Shown: positions 1-12,520, numbered from the stretch's first letter. The stretch is 64,000 nt of DNA from Reticulitermes lucifugus (GCA_026260175.1 JAKCWW010000914.1:21299-85298); one strand, 5' to 3'. A program made the numbers and translations. Notes: a model not told the origin generated them from the sequence alone.

Positions 1-221
1 GCAGTATGATCCAAATGAATGGTACCTATTTATTGATTTCTCAAAGCTGAGTTGCTTCTTAATGGAAATAAATACCGTTTAGTTATAACGTCACATGTTA
101 TTTATGTGAAGGAATCACATGACAGTATGCACATTCCTGTGAAACATATTCAGTATGATAAAAATATTCTTGGTATATCTGTGGAGACTTGAAAGTGATT
201 AAACTTCTTCTTAATTTATAG

Positions 222-301
222 CTGGGCTGTGCAGAATTCTGCGGTCTTCAGTGAGTCTGGGCACAGGAAAATCCTTACTCCGGGAAACACTGAACATTTT
301 G
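222..301 (+). CDS. Candidate internal exon, unidentified gene
   Basis: An 80-nt segment lies between a pyrimidine-rich acceptor (ttcttcttaatttatag) and a near-consensus donor (gtaagtatt). Two of its three frames are open. One ends exactly on a codon boundary and gives a 26-residue peptide containing LGTGKSLLRETLNIL; the other begins WAVQNSAVFSES. The GTGKS string lacks the glycine spacing of a true Walker A motif, so I do not call an ATPase. The phase-0 frame is compatible with the candidate terminal exon at 2521. No homologue is recognised. Chance pairing of splice sites is the main alternative. Confidence 0.3.
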
Positions 302-2520
302 GTAAGTATTGGTTTGAAGACAATCTGTAGTTAATCCAGGAACAATTTTTTTCTTCCGCTATGCATTACACTACTTTTAAGGCCACTTGAATCAGAATGG
401 AACTGGGTCTCTGCATGAAACAGAGATCACGGACGTAAATGAAAACACCACTTTTTGGCTGTAGTGAGACATCTACTGTACCGGCTGCTCTGTAAATTGT
501 TAAATGTTGCTGAGCAATCTCTTTATTTCAAGACCATCATTATACAGAATGCGGCCGAGAAACCTGACGATTTTCAAGTTCCCTTACGTTGACAATCATG
601 TGGAGTGGGGTAGTGGGACTGATGTCGGTGGCTAGCTTGTTTCATGCAGCTGACAGCGCAACATCGTGCTTTCGTTGTTGAAGCTTATTTAATGAATGGC
701 GATTGTGTTGTTAACAGCACAGCGATCATGTCGTACACATTTTAACATTCCTCGTCATGGCTCTGTTCCCTGCCGTAAAGCAATGAAACAAACACGTAAA
801 ATGCTTGTATCCCAAGGCGGTGACTATAAAGATGTCTGTCTTCTGGCATGTGACACCGTGTTGTTTGGTAGATAGAAAGGTGCGGACTTGAGCAAAGCAT
901 AAGTCGGCATCTTTTGCTAGCGTAAACCATTGTTATTTATGAAATACATCGCTGGAATGTAAAATCGGAGCCTTAAATTAACCNGGGGAGTTGTTGACTT
1001 AACGATAATGGGGTTTGTCGTCTTATTTGAAGGCCTTGACGTGTTTGTTTATACTAAGGACTGATGATACTAGCAAGAGGGACTTCCATCCGGCCATTAG
1101 TCCTTTGGTAAAAAATCTTTGGTTGAATGGAAATCTGGATACCGAACCCTTTAAGGCTGTGATCGCGCATTTGCTCAAGTCTTTCACGATTAAGGGTGAG
1201 GGGCATTTTGGATAACACGCCATGATTGGGGAACACAGACCCTTGCCCCTTTTATGTCTGTAACGTGACATTTGACGTACAGTTGAGGAATTTCACGTGA
1301 AACCTCAGTCACGGTAGTTTCTGAAAGAATCATGTGGTATTTTAAAATGTAATTTCTGTTATACGGCGTCTCTGTTGTCAAATACGGGGAAGCCCTGGTT
1401 GCAAATAAATTATTTTAAAGGACGTGTTTGGGTTTTACTTAAATTGAAACGAACAAGGAAACTGCACCAGCTGGAATAACAAACACGATTATGAGTTACT
1501 GTGAGGTGCTGAGGATACTCTTACTGTTCAGAAGCTTTTGATAGACATCAGCTCTGACTGGGATTCGTCCAGTCATTTGAAGGGTTTGAGCGGATGACCT
1601 TCCTTTACTGTAGGCGTTCAGAGAGGTAGTACGACTTTTTGTCTTAGTAATTTTGGTTGGAAAACTCTTGGAATTCAGTAACTTAGTGGACCTAGAGGTA
1701 AATGGGCTAGCATTAAAGTTAATATTATTGCTATAGAGTGTGAGGCTTAGAATTGTGCCCGACGGCAGACTTCGGTATTACCAGTGTTGAACCTTCGGGT
1801 TTTACAATCAAGGCATTAATTGGGCGGACGTATACCAAACACAATTACCGAAAACATGGTGTAGCGTTTAACACACCTTTTCCTTTTTCTGGACGTGTTC
1901 AGATTAAGGATGTTGTGGGTGTGCTAGTTACGACATCTACAGTGGAAGACCACTTTCTATATGTTAACACTTACAAGAATGGCGACAGCACCAAATTTTG
2001 AGATATATTTGGGAAAACTCAACGAGCTTGAACTTTGCACAAAACGTAACAATGAACTCTATTAATTCGTATGTCTTCATATCGTCTCTACACAGGTTGT
2101 AGCATTTAAGAGAAAACTGCGACATATGTTCTGCCGAAAACATCTTGTTTTATATTGCAGGACGAAACTATAAAAATCACTCATTCAGGAACACGTGACA
2201 TGTGTTGGCAGTTTTGATGTCCGATGCCAGATCTGTAAACATTGCCGGTTCTTGTGCCTGAGTACGAGGGCTGGTATACGATACAAAGATAACAAAGGCA
2301 CTCCTCTCCCGAACCGTAGGGAGTGAACACAGTTGCTTTTCATCTCGGCATAGTGCGCAGGTACTCTGCAAGTAGCATTTTTTTTCTGACTGGTATCTAA
2401 GGCAAACTTTTTAAAGTCTGTTTCTCTATTAGAACACTCATTTTTATTCAGGCATTACTCGTAGGGATTAGAGATGCATAAATGGCTAAGGTAACTACCC
2501 TTTTCTTTGGCTTTCCTCAG
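302..2520. other. No recognisable feature (possible intron)
   Basis: About 2.2 kb of moderately AT-rich sequence. I see no transposon motif, RNA gene or convincing long frame. It contains a single ambiguous base at position 984. If the candidate exons on either side belong together, this is an intron. Confidence 0.4.
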
Positions 2521-2589
2521 TCTGTCCAGCAGAATGTTGACAAAGTAGAGAGCGATTTACGAATATTGAGGTACTCTACTTCTGGTTAA
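2521..2589 (+). CDS. Candidate 3' terminal exon, unidentified gene
   Basis: A strong polypyrimidine acceptor (cttttctttggctttcctcag) is followed by 22 open codons and a TAA at 2587. The peptide starts SVQQNVDKVESDLRILR, a heptad-like charged stretch that could be the end of a coiled coil. An AATAAA lies 27 nt past the stop. A weak gtactc could instead be a donor after LRI-L-R. Acceptor, frame, stop and polyadenylation signal together suggest the 3' end of a plus-strand gene, perhaps the one containing the segment at 222-301. The product is unknown. Confidence 0.35.
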   Translation, partial: SVQQNVDKVESDLRILRYSTSG

Positions 2590-2615
2590 TTTAAACAAAT
2601 CTGTTTACCATTTCT

Positions 2616-2621
2616 AATAAA
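2616..2621 (+). promoter_or_regulatory. AATAAA polyadenylation signal
   Basis: Canonical hexamer 27 nt downstream of the TAA closing the candidate terminal exon. AATAAA is frequent by chance in AT-rich DNA, so its weight comes from position only. Confidence 0.3.
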
Positions 2622-2664
2622 TTTGCTAGCTTTCTCGGCACCATACAGCCTATCCTCTAGAGCA

Positions 2665-3889
2665 GACTCGCCCAACCCTTAGCTCGCGGGCAACATGTTG
2701 CTTGCGGGGACATTTGAAATGAGAAAACGTCTTTTAATCTTTTTCGTGGCAAAGCCGAGATCGAACGCCGAAGCAGTTTTGTAAACTAATGAACTGTTTA
2801 TTTATGGAGACATATACCTGCGTTACATTAATTTTCAGATGGCCTTGTGCTACTGGCTAAGGAAGAAATGGTTTTACAGGGCTTGGTTGATAGACCAGTT
2901 TGAAACTGGAAGATACTACGGAATCGAAATGAATGTGGAAAAAAACTTAGGCACTGAGGATCTCAAGGCAACGGCCCCCAGTAAAGATTATGATAGATAA
3001 AAAACAACTGGAGAATGTGGAATATTTCAATTGTTTGGGTAGCATAATAATAAATGATGCAAGATGTACACGTGAAATTAAATCCAGGATTGCCGTGGCA
3101 AAAACAGCATTCAACAAGAAGACTTTTCACCAGCAAATTGGCCTTAAATTTATGGAAGAAACTAGTAAAGTACTACATTTGGAGCATAGCTTTGTATGGT
3201 GCTGAAACTTGGACAGTTCGGAAAGTAGATCAGAAATACCTGGAAGGTTGTGAAATGTAGTGCTGAAGAAGGATGGAGAAGATCGTTTGGACCGATCGTG
3301 TGAGAAATGAAGAAGTATTACACAGACTCGATGAGGAGAGAAATATCCTACAAACAATAAAGAGAAGGAAGGCTACCTGTATTGGTCACATCTTGCGTAA
3401 GAACTGCCTTCTAAAACACGTCGTTGAAGGAAAGATAGAGGAATGATAGAAGTTACAGGAAGACGAGGAAGAAGACGTAAGCAGCTACTGGATGACCTTA
3501 AGGAAAAGAGAAGACACTGGAAATTGAAAGAGGAAGCACTAGATCGCACCCTGTGGGGAACTCACTTTGTAAGAGGCTACGGACGTGTTGTAAGACAGAC
3601 TACAGAATGAATAAACGTTACATTACTAATTCATTTTGGGAAAAATATGCTAAAATAGCGACACCCGAGCTTAGGATTTTGAATTTCATTTTAAATAAGT
3701 TTCTACTATTAAAACCAGTATACATTTTTTTTCGCATGATGTGTAGAAATACACAAGTAAAATTGTACAAGTAATTACACGTACACCTATTCATTCTTCT
3801 TTTTGTGTACTGAATTTCATGTTGCCCCGCATGCAGACCAAATTTTGCCGAAGTTGCCCGCGCCACATAGAAGGCTGAGCAGGCCTGCT
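2665..3889. mobile_element. hAT-like element, split by a retrotransposon
   Basis: The left end begins CAGACTCGCCCAACC after ctctagag. The right end reads GGCTGAGCAGGCCTG and is followed by ctctagca. The ends are imperfect inverted repeats with the CAG start usual in hAT elements, and the 8-bp flanks match at 6 of 8 positions, the hAT target-duplication length. Both ends also share an inverted GCGGGCAAC block further in. No transposase is visible, so this is a non-autonomous copy. Its middle is occupied by an RTE-type retrotransposon tail (about 2832-3608). Confidence 0.45.
2832..3608 (+). pseudogene. RTE-type non-LTR retrotransposon 3' end (RT relic)
   Basis: The C-terminal half of a reverse transcriptase is readable across shifting frames. 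It begins at a decayed catalytic block (DGLVLLAKEE, where the family has a Y/C-A-D-D motif). It continues through EMNVEK, LENVEYFNCLGS, REIKSRIAVAKTAFN and SIALYGAETWTVRK to the basic tail TGRRGRRRKQLLDDLKE and the terminal RGYGRVVRQTTE with stop. Frameshifts near 3060 and 3260 and several stops show it is dead. It is 5'-truncated, as expected from target-primed reverse transcription, and sits inside a hAT-like element. The clade name is from memory; a related copy lies at 43390-44075. Confidence 0.75.
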
Positions 3890-4122
3890 CTAGCATTAGA
3901 ATAGTGTTAGCGGAGAGAGTTAAATAACATATATTTCAATTACCGACTTTCTGTCGGGTACATCAAATATGCTACGGAGTTTGTATATACTGGAAGAATG
4001 AACGTTATGATATGCCTGTTAGTGCATTGTGAGACAGTATTAAGGGCTGGTCTTAAAACTTCATCATGACATTCATTAGAGCGGGATGATGAAAACTTCA
4101 CTTCCTTCTAAATCTTACTCAC

Positions 4123-4174
4123 CATTTACAGTCATATTTTACTCTTTGAAAACTCGGTAGTTGAGGTGATGTCT
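4123..4174 (-). CDS. Weak candidate exon, minus strand
   Basis: A 52-nt minus-strand segment lies between an acceptor (cgactttttag) and a donor (gtgagtaag). Only one frame is open and it contains TSPQLPSFQRVKYDCK. There is no recognised homology and no neighbouring exon, so it may be chance. Confidence 0.15.
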
Positions 4175-4327
4175 CTAAAAAGTCGAGACTTGAGAGCAAA
4201 TTGCCGACAACTGTAGGATAACTACCGTAAGGAATGTTTGAAGAGGACTTAAGTTATTTGACAAGTGAATGAACTTCCTTCGTCCGAATTCCTCTCATTC
4301 GACCAACCAACCAGTAAAGACTACGGT

Positions 4328-4364
4328 GGCTATGCAAGAGTACCGTGTATTATTTTGCATAGCC
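4328..4364. repeat. Short inverted repeat (10-bp arms)
   Basis: GGCTATGCAA and TTGCATAGCC are perfect complementary arms around a 17-nt loop. No function can be assigned. Confidence 0.5.
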
Positions 4365-6265
4365 CAGCTAATTAGCAAATTACTGTGAATTCAAACTTTA
4401 GAAACAATCCCTTTGCGACCAACGCATGATATATTTCTGTACTTGACAGTAAGCCTACTACATGCAGTGCTGTCAGACGATAATGCTTTCAAGATATACT
4501 GAACATAGTCTAGTTACTGCATCAGTTCGAATATATAAACATATACTCATATTGTAAATTACTAGTAGCTTATGTAGGAATCTGTTGTGGTATATAATGT
4601 GCTGCAATTGAACCTTTCTTACGAGTCAGTTGTGTGACAGTGCTTAAATAAATACTATTGTAATTAACGACAAATTTTCTGAAGCATCTAAGCATTGCGT
4701 TGAAATCTTATCCTTCTAATCCTTGATTAGCTACAACCAGAAGGATGTGAGGGGCTTAAAACAGCTTACCACGAATACTTGAGTTACTCCTGTATCAAAC
4801 AGTCATGCTGGCACCTAGATATTCTGAATTAACCATCACTTCTAATGGCTGTAACGAACATGTAAAACAAAATATTACAGTAGAAGACAGAAAACTTTTG
4901 TTACGCTTCCGACCGAAGATTCGAGCCAAGTACTTTAGAAATAAAGAGCAAGGACGGTGCCAACTACAGCGTGATATTTAGCGACTGTAGGAACAACCGG
5001 TTTAGACGAAAATGTTTCCAACATCTTCATACTCATTCTGTAAGAGACACTAATTAGGAAGAACATACGTAATTAAACACTTCTTCTGAAACAGCCTTTA
5101 TTGTGATAGGGTACTCGCTGCAGGAGGCGTTCTGTGAATTACGAAAAGGTTTAAGCTAATAAAGGCCCATCTTCATGGCGGTTGAGTAATATATGAACAA
5201 AGGTACGATATGAGGATAAGGCTACGTTTGTACAACCGCTACTAGTAGCTTCCTGTAATAGTATTTATACTCGTACAAGTGCTGTCATTTTGCAATGTCG
5301 GAAACCTGCACGCGTACGTTATGTTCGTTGATACCAATACAAATAAATACTTGCTCAGCAGTATTTCTCGTATTCGCGTCAAAGTCACCATTCCAAGTGT
5401 ACCAAAGCGGCTGCTAGCCTGCTACGCACGTGGCAAGATGCAGTGGTTATTATCCCACACTATTATAAAAAAAGCCATATGGGGACTGCTTCGCAATTTC
5501 AAACAGTACGTCTTGCGATTTCTCTGCCCCACAAGAAATTTTGACGCTGAAAGTTACTATTCCCTTAACTCTGAGAAAGGCAGCTGAATATGTGTGATAT
5601 TATTAAATTTGATGGAATTGTAAATGTTGCAAAACCTGCTTTCGTTACAGTGCCAAAAAAAGATTAAACATTTCTGTTACAAGAACCTTTCTGATAAACC
5701 GTGGACTTGATGTGTAATTTGAGGGGGAGGAGCTGCACTTCGATCCGTTATCCCGGCGCTTTCGCCCTGTCAATTAACTTCTTCGTCCAATTCCATTTGA
5801 CATCACATAATGGCGGCAGCGTAATACATGGAATATAGTTTATCGCTGACTATGTCGGTAATTGAAGCGGCAGCGAAAAGAACGAGAGTCGAGAAATGAA
5901 ACCAGTCATCGACGGTGATACAGCTGCTCTCACTTACGCCTCGTTGGTTGGATTGATGGATGAGATTAGTTATTTAACGAAGCCGTGTCAGATGCATAGA
6001 TCCTTTAGTGTCAAATGATAGGCTTTCAGAGAATGATTGCTTTCGATGAACTTCAAAGTTTTGAGGAGGAACCAGTCGTGGCGTTATTAAACGTACTATC
6101 CCATCGTTCGCCTGCAGTATCTGAGAAAAGCCACGAGAACTGTCCGAGATTCGCATCGAACAACTCCAAAATACGAGTCGGGAACTTTACCGCGAGGCAA
6201 CTTATACATTAAACACGACACCTCTCCGTCTTAGAAAGCGCGGAAAGCATCAACTCTGAACTCTG
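4365..6265. other. No recognisable feature
   Basis: About 1.9 kb without transposon motifs or splice-supported frames. A plus-strand open frame of 102 codons at 5279-5587 has no recognisable motif and is within the range expected by chance in 64 kb. Confidence 0.4.
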
Positions 6266-6470
6266 AAGATTCACCTTTTCTGAGATGTTAGGCCGTGGCA
6301 ACTGGTAAATGGTTACGGACTTTCGATGCCTTTTCAGGGTCAAGCAGTCCAAGAAGAATGCTATGCTCTTAGACTGCTTAACCGTGAAGATAAAGATACT
6401 ACGATCTATCGTAACTTCGGTAACTGCTTACCAATCGAAATGGCGTAACATCCCAGAAGACTTGAATCTT
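6266..6470. mobile_element. MITE, decayed (AAGATTC...TCTTCTGG family)
   Basis: The ends AAGATTCACC...TTCTGAGATGTTAGGCC and, inverted, AAGATTCAAGTCTTCTGG-GATGTTACGCC match the terminal repeats of the better copy at 44316-44474. The interior carries imperfect complementary segments and no coding capacity. Confidence 0.5.
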
Positions 6471-7924
6471 TAGCAACACCGTTGTGAGAAATTGAAATCT
6501 TGCATAGCAGAACTTCGTACGTGGTATTTTCCTTGATCGTCATATGTACTGGTGTAACAAGTATCTACTTACATTAATTTTATATTTCCATGATATTTTT
6601 AGGAGTGTACTTCATCGAAGTCTAATTTATATGACATGGTATTCATGGCGATGGATATTCATATTCTATGTTATAACACTGTGTAATCAGTTGTGGGTAC
6701 CAACAATTAGGAGAACATACTTCTTCCCATCTTCCTACCATAGAAATAGAGGCGATAAGGTTCTATGAAACTTGGCACCTACGTACCAGGTTACACGGAT
6801 TGGTAACCCAGAAGACAACCTCGTGTAATCGTCTGTCATCTTGTGTCAGTGAAAATACCTGTGTCTTTACATATTCTCCTCTGTCATGTGTCATGCTTTG
6901 CACGACTCCAGTCCATCTCCATTTCATCATCCTGATGAAATTCTGGGGGGTCACCACTACCACCACGACTGTTAATACCCATTAATACTAGTCACGTGCC
7001 AGTCATATGATATACGTGCATAACATTCACGCGCTACTGCACGGTCTGTTTCACTGATCGCTTAAATTTATTAGAACAAACCAAGCGTTTATTTCGTCTG
7101 TCGGATTACTGCCATCTGGTTTTGTTATGTTGTGTGCTTCATGCTGAACTGTTTCATTGGCCTCATTGCTTACGTCACAGATAACACGCTGTATGTATTG
7201 GTCTTGTGTACTCCTTCGTGTAGTAATGTATTCGCCTATATGCTGATCTTAAGTTGGTCACATATTTTAATTCTTTATTTATTGTTGAAACTGTATTTAA
7301 AGTTCGCATTTCTGCTGTTTATATTAATATATTACGTTTGCATGTTGTGCTGTTTCTTTATGAGCCATCTGGCTGTTGACTCAACAAGGTAATAAATATG
7401 AACTGAATTGGATTCAATTACATTTATTTTAATATGTGAAATTATTGTCAATATAGTTGGCTGATTTGCGCCAGTTTTGATTGCACTGGGAGGGGCATTG
7501 GACTGTAGGAATCTACAGACTTTGAGAATGAAGTTGAGAGGCGATACTGAAATAGAAATATACGTAGCAAGAAAATGAAGCTTACGTTTTTAGAATTTTA
7601 GAGCTGCATGTAAGAAAGTAACGTTAAATCCAGTGTTTCATACTCTTTCATAATTTTCACTTAAGGAAATAAATGTAGACGAATTTTCATAAAGTCTTGT
7701 TAAGTTATAGGAACGTTCAGTTTGACCTATCTTCCAGTGTTGTAAATAATTTTGACCAGCCAGCAGGATCTTATTCGTGACGGTTCCTTGCTTGTAGTCT
7801 ATAAATTAGTCCCGTATGGAGATAAATGGAAGAGACTTTATAACACCGAGGAAATGTACAGGGTAGCTAGATTTGAAGTTCTCACAGTGGTGTTGATGGA
7901 GATTCAGGGCTTATAGGGAATTAA
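6471..7924. other. No recognisable feature, AT-rich
   Basis: T-rich plus strand around 7130-7400 yields an open frame of hydrophobic composition, as expected from T-rich DNA. No splice-supported exon or transposon motif is seen. Confidence 0.4.
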
Positions 7925-8023
7925 ATCTCTTCTTGGAGTACTTGGTTCTGAAGATGGAAGCATAACGCTCCTCCGAAGCGTGGCAATTATTTATGCGTCT
8001 ACACAGCGTAACATCGTAGAAGA
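7925..8023. mobile_element. MITE fragment (right half)
   Basis: The right end, GTCTACACAGCGTAACATCG then TAGAAGA, matches the right terminal repeat of the MITE family at 44316-44474. The left terminal repeat is not convincing. Confidence 0.4.
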
Positions 8024-8224
8024 CTTGTACTTTCATCGTACTAGTCTGTTTCTCAAACTCTATTTGTGCCTCGAGAATCAGATAAGAATATGCATATCGT
8101 CTACTATTGAACGATTGTTCTTTTACATGTAAAATCTTTTTCTGTGCCTTCTCTTTCGTGAATCGATCAGCCAGTTCATTGACTGCCTACGAGCTGTAGG
8201 GCAGGGATGCAGCTCCCAGAAGAG

Positions 8225-8330
8225 AGGGATTTTCTTTCCCGGCATGAGTCTCACACATGCTCTGGGGCTCAGCGCAGCTTCCTATGCACTGAGCCCTTCC
8301 CAGGGGTAAATGGGACAGAGTCGGTGGACG
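8225..8330 (+). mobile_element. SINE-B fragment (central part)
   Basis: The order of blocks GCTCTGGGGCTCAGCGCAGC, CTATGCACTGAGCCCTTCCC and AGGGGTAAATGGG follows the centre of the SINE-B copy at 32909-33215 (CTCTGGGGTCCACCCAGCCT... CCGGGGGTAAAGCGG). It is diverged and lacks the tRNA-like head. Confidence 0.35.
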
Positions 8331-9238
8331 GAAGTTTCGAACGAGATCAGCAGGCCCAGTAACATGCCCATTATTTTTACGGAGTCATCGAAAAATTTAA
8401 AGGGAGCTGGGTTGACAAAGCTGGTGCAGAGATGGAACAGTATGTGCAATATGACGGCGAGCCTTTGTATCTGCTTTCATACTGCACATTTATTGTACAG
8501 TGAAAGATGAGTTTAATACAGGGGATACAGTTTAGGCTGTTTCCCCTGTGCCTGAGTATGAAAGGAAAGCGGAGGTATAGCTCATTGGATTCAAGGCCTT
8601 GATATTAGACGGCGACGAGTGAGTTACCCGAGGAAAGAGACCGGTACGCGTTGGGTAGGGGATTGAGTAGGCCTCAGAGCCGGACTGGACGTAAAGACAC
8701 GATGATTTGAGATGTTAGCCATAACTTCACTGAGACATCTCAGCTCATTTATATGCTGTACATGACGATATTATTCAGTTCTTAACGACGACTCTAAATC
8801 GATTCAAAGTGTAAATGCTGTACGATGAGGAATAACGGTTCGATCGAATAATGTGAAAGGAAGCGATGGTGGTGAATTTTAAAGAACCAACACTCTCGTA
8901 GGAGAACTGAGGTTGAGACTCCCTTTATTCCGGGATATGGCGCTGCGTCACTGGGTGATCGGTTCTCGACTTTTCGAGAAAGCGTACTGGACTAATCTCC
9001 AAGGGCTGGTTTGAAGATTAGGCCATTGCGTTGCGTCGAAACTTCGGGAACCGATTATCCAGTGACAGCGAGTCATATCCCAGTAGAAGGGAGACCTCTT
9101 CTACACTTCTTCTACTGCTGCGTAAGATTAAAACCCCGAAATGAAAGTAGCTACGGAAATGTCAGATTTGATAGCCGGTCTTCATGTTGAGATTCGACAG
9201 AATTAAGTTTTGAACATGGCAAGTAACAAAACATACCA
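8331..9238. other. No recognisable feature
   Basis: Unique-looking sequence with no open frame, splice pair or transposon motif that I can support. Confidence 0.35.
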
Positions 9239-9244
9239 TTAGTC

Positions 9245-9523
9245 ATAGGCGTAACTTGGGGGAGGGGGAGGCAAATGCCCCCCCCCAGCATTTTTTCTAT
9301 CTAAGAATTTTTTTGGCTACCTGAGTTGAAGAGAGGCAAATAAAAAAATTGGGGTGAGGGTGGAGGAAAGAAGTGTATGTAGGTTACATTAAGGACTGGT
9401 TCAAACCAATCTTCCCCCTCTTTCTAACTCGACTCCTTGACTTGACTGCTAATACCCATGGTCGATTTTGCCCCCCTCCTCCCCCCTCCCCCCCAATGTT
9501 ATTATTAGCCAATTTACGCCTAT
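9245..9523. mobile_element. Foldback/MITE-like element with G-rich and C-rich arms
   Basis: It begins ATAGGCGTAA and ends with the exact complement TTACGCCTAT. Just inside lie a G-run arm (cttgggggagggggaggc) and a C-run counterpart near 9471-9494. ATTAGT occurs on both outer sides with a two-base offset, a possible target duplication. No coding capacity. Confidence 0.45.
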
Positions 9524-12129
9524 GCTATTAGTTGTAACTTTTTGATTCCGGTGTTCTGGTACTTAGCTACTGGGATGATGGAAAGTGTTACAAAGCACCA
9601 TAATGTTCTGAAAGCGTATTTAACTTGTAACCTTAATAAACAAAAGATTTTAACCAGTGTGGTTTATTGTTGAGGCGGTATTGGGTGTTTGGGGGGGGGG
9701 TGTGGTGTGGACAGTAGGTTCAACCGCATGCCACATACGCACACATACAAAACGATGAATTTGTGTATTAAACTCGCGTCAGGCAGGTTCACCTGAACCT
9801 GGTTGTGAGCCCTGTAGGCACTCGTGAAATCATGCTACATACGACATCTCAGTCACAGTGATTAACACTAGTATTTCAAGGTGTCAAGACACTTCATCGC
9901 GGATCTCTCTGTAGCATCTGATGTGCAGAGGACTGGTATTTTTACAGCGAAATTCCTTATCAAACTTTCACTACGTGCAAAATGTTTTGTTTCGCGAATA
10001 GCGCCGTGTCATGTCATATCAACTTCACAATGGACATGTATATGGTGACCATACGAGCCAGTTTGCAAGGATGAATAAAATTTGTTTGCAGAAATTGAAT
10101 CGCAAACCTGACATAGCTGATGGAAAATAACATTTTATACCTGTATACTGACCATATGGGATTAAGAAATAACCACAGCCTTGTAGAGGTGAATAATGGA
10201 AATGTAGACACAATGGCTGTCATACCCTTACTAATATCAGCGTTCGTCGGGCAGACGGCAGTCTGAATATGTGACAGGTCATTTCTCTTCACAACCAGTA
10301 TCTCTATTTATATCTCTAACATAAAGGTAATCTCACATCAAAAGTCTCCTTTCGTGGTGAGTTGAGGTACAGTGATGGATGTTTAATTCAAGTATCAATA
10401 TTTGATCACTTATTGGTGAGCGCAATAAAAATTAAGGTATATGTTTTGTATTTGTATACGTGCCGTTGGAATATGAACTCATTTCTTGCTGTAAATAACC
10501 TGACAGTCGCTAATCTAGTCAAGATTTCCCCTTCTCCGTTATGAAACCTGAAAGTTTATGTGCCATAATCACGAGGATTAAATCTACAATCGCATATCCG
10601 TGATTGAATGGGAATTTTACATGCGACTGGTGTTTCATTTCTTATCTAACTCTTGCGGTGATGCTAATTAGGCATAACCATTAACTAGAATTGAGAGTAA
10701 ACTCTCCACAATTCAAAGTGATAGTTTGTAGAAAATGTATAATAACATTACAGATAAGTTTTGAATCAACACAGTATTTTACTTCTATTTGTAAACCGGT
10801 ACACCTCTTTACGTTTTCGCCTACCGGAACAACCTACACATCATTGATTGGCAAATCGGCTGGTAACAACAGGATATGACATGTTAAATAATTGTTGTGG
10901 GCTATTTTGTTACGTCAGTTAATTAATATTTTTATTCAGAAAGTGTGTATCAACAATTCATTAACAGCTAATAATATGTTAATATAAAGCCTTCCTTAGT
11001 GAGAAAAAAATAGCTGATTTATTGTGGCTTGAATCATAAACACGTAATTTGAAACACTCAGTTTATTTACAATTAAGAGGCAAAGGAAACGCGTGAGGGT
11101 TATCGAATCCAAGCAAATAGTATGAATTGTTATCGAGAGGTGTCTGTTTCGAATCCAGGCAGCGGATGGCCGTTGCACTTGTGGTTTTCGCAGTTTTTTT
11201 CAGACACGTGTCATGATAATGCCTTCATGTAATACTAGACGCACTTTTAAATGGGAGATACATGTGGAAGATTAAATAGTTGGCTACCAGAAATGCCCAT
11301 AATACAATTACAGAAAAAGGACTGAAAGACTGAGTTTAGAGTTCATTTAAGATAGAAGAATATTATGTCTGATATTTCAGAATTGCAGATTATATGGAAC
11401 CAGTTTTAGGTTAGGGTAGGCTTACAAGAAAAAAAGTGTCCCAAATTTTTCGAAATTATTTTTCATTCCTCATAGCTGCAGTTTCGAAAATTTGTGGGTA
11501 TAATCGTGGGGAACCTCTTATAACCTGGGAAGTGATTCCCAGTTTGCCTAAACCTAAAAGTTGCGGGAAAGGAACTGCTTCTGAGAATGAAATTTTCATT
11601 ATGATGTCCGAAAGGATTCATTTTTCCTTTTGTGACCCGAGACTAGTTAACAGTGTGCAGTTTAAAGTAAACAGGAGCAAATAATGAATACTCAGAAACC
11701 CGGATAACAGGAGGCTACATGACCTTGTGGCCCATAGGACCATACAGGCAGAAAAATAGGTATGAAGTTGGTATAATAACTGGAAAACAACTTGTTGTCA
11801 GAATGATTGCTGTTTTAGTTCCATACACTGCTGAACTGATTATTGGTAGATATTAATTTTTAAAATAATATTGCTGTCTGATTTGGAAGTGAATTCTTCC
11901 GAATCCTTCTGTGCTCTGACGAACGTGTCTTTCTCAGGAACATCAGGTGCTTTCGCTCTGTACATCTTAAATATTTCGGTGTGCAAGAATGACTGTGAAA
12001 AGTGCTTACGCTTTAGTTTGTAAAAGAGAATCATTTGCGATGATTTATCAATACAACTCATGTTGTCATTGACAAGGACAAAAGAAGACCTTTTCACTCA
12101 GTAAAATTAATCAGGTATAATTTTGTCTG
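9524..12129. other. No recognisable feature
   Basis: About 2.6 kb, AT-rich, with a G10 run near 9690-9701. Minus-strand frames at 10014-10292 and a plus frame at 11436-11684 lack motifs, signal sequences or splice support. Confidence 0.35.
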
Positions 12130-12520
12130 GCTGACATTAAGGAGAGTACACAGACTGAGGGTGTCTGAGAATAGGGTATTTAGGAAGATATTTGATCCTA
12201 AAAGAGGCAAAGTAGTAGGAGACTGAAGAAAATTTCATAATGAGATGCTTCGTCATTTGCGTGTCACCAAGTATCTCAAGGACAATGCGTTGGGCGGGGA
12301 ATTTAGCACGTATGGGGGGGGGAAAGAAAAATGCGTTCAGGGTTTTGGTAGGAAAACACGAATGAAAAAAAACCACTTGGAAGAACTAGGCGTAGATGGG
12401 AGGAGACTATTATAGTGGATCCTAAAGTATCAGGATAGGAGGGCGTGAACTGTGTCAATCTGGCTCGGGTTAGGGATAAGTGAGGGGCTCTTGTAAACAC
12501 GGAAATGAACATTGGGGTTT
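12130..12520 (+). pseudogene. Non-LTR RT tail relic (second RTE-like lineage)
   Basis: Readable pieces are LRVSENRVFRKIFDPKRG, KFHNEMLRHLRVTKYLKDN and, in another frame, LAQVRDKWRALVNT. This order is typical of the C-terminus of a common insect RT family, in which ENRVLR-I-F leads to a W-R-x-L-V-N-T block. Frameshifts separate the pieces. The same order is seen at 45255-45625, and the upstream part of the family at 35970-36780. Confidence 0.55.

Noticed and set aside
222-301. Walker A ATP-binding motif in LGTGKSLLRE.
   Set aside because: The first glycine of GxxxxGK[S/T] is missing at the required spacing; only the GKS core matches.
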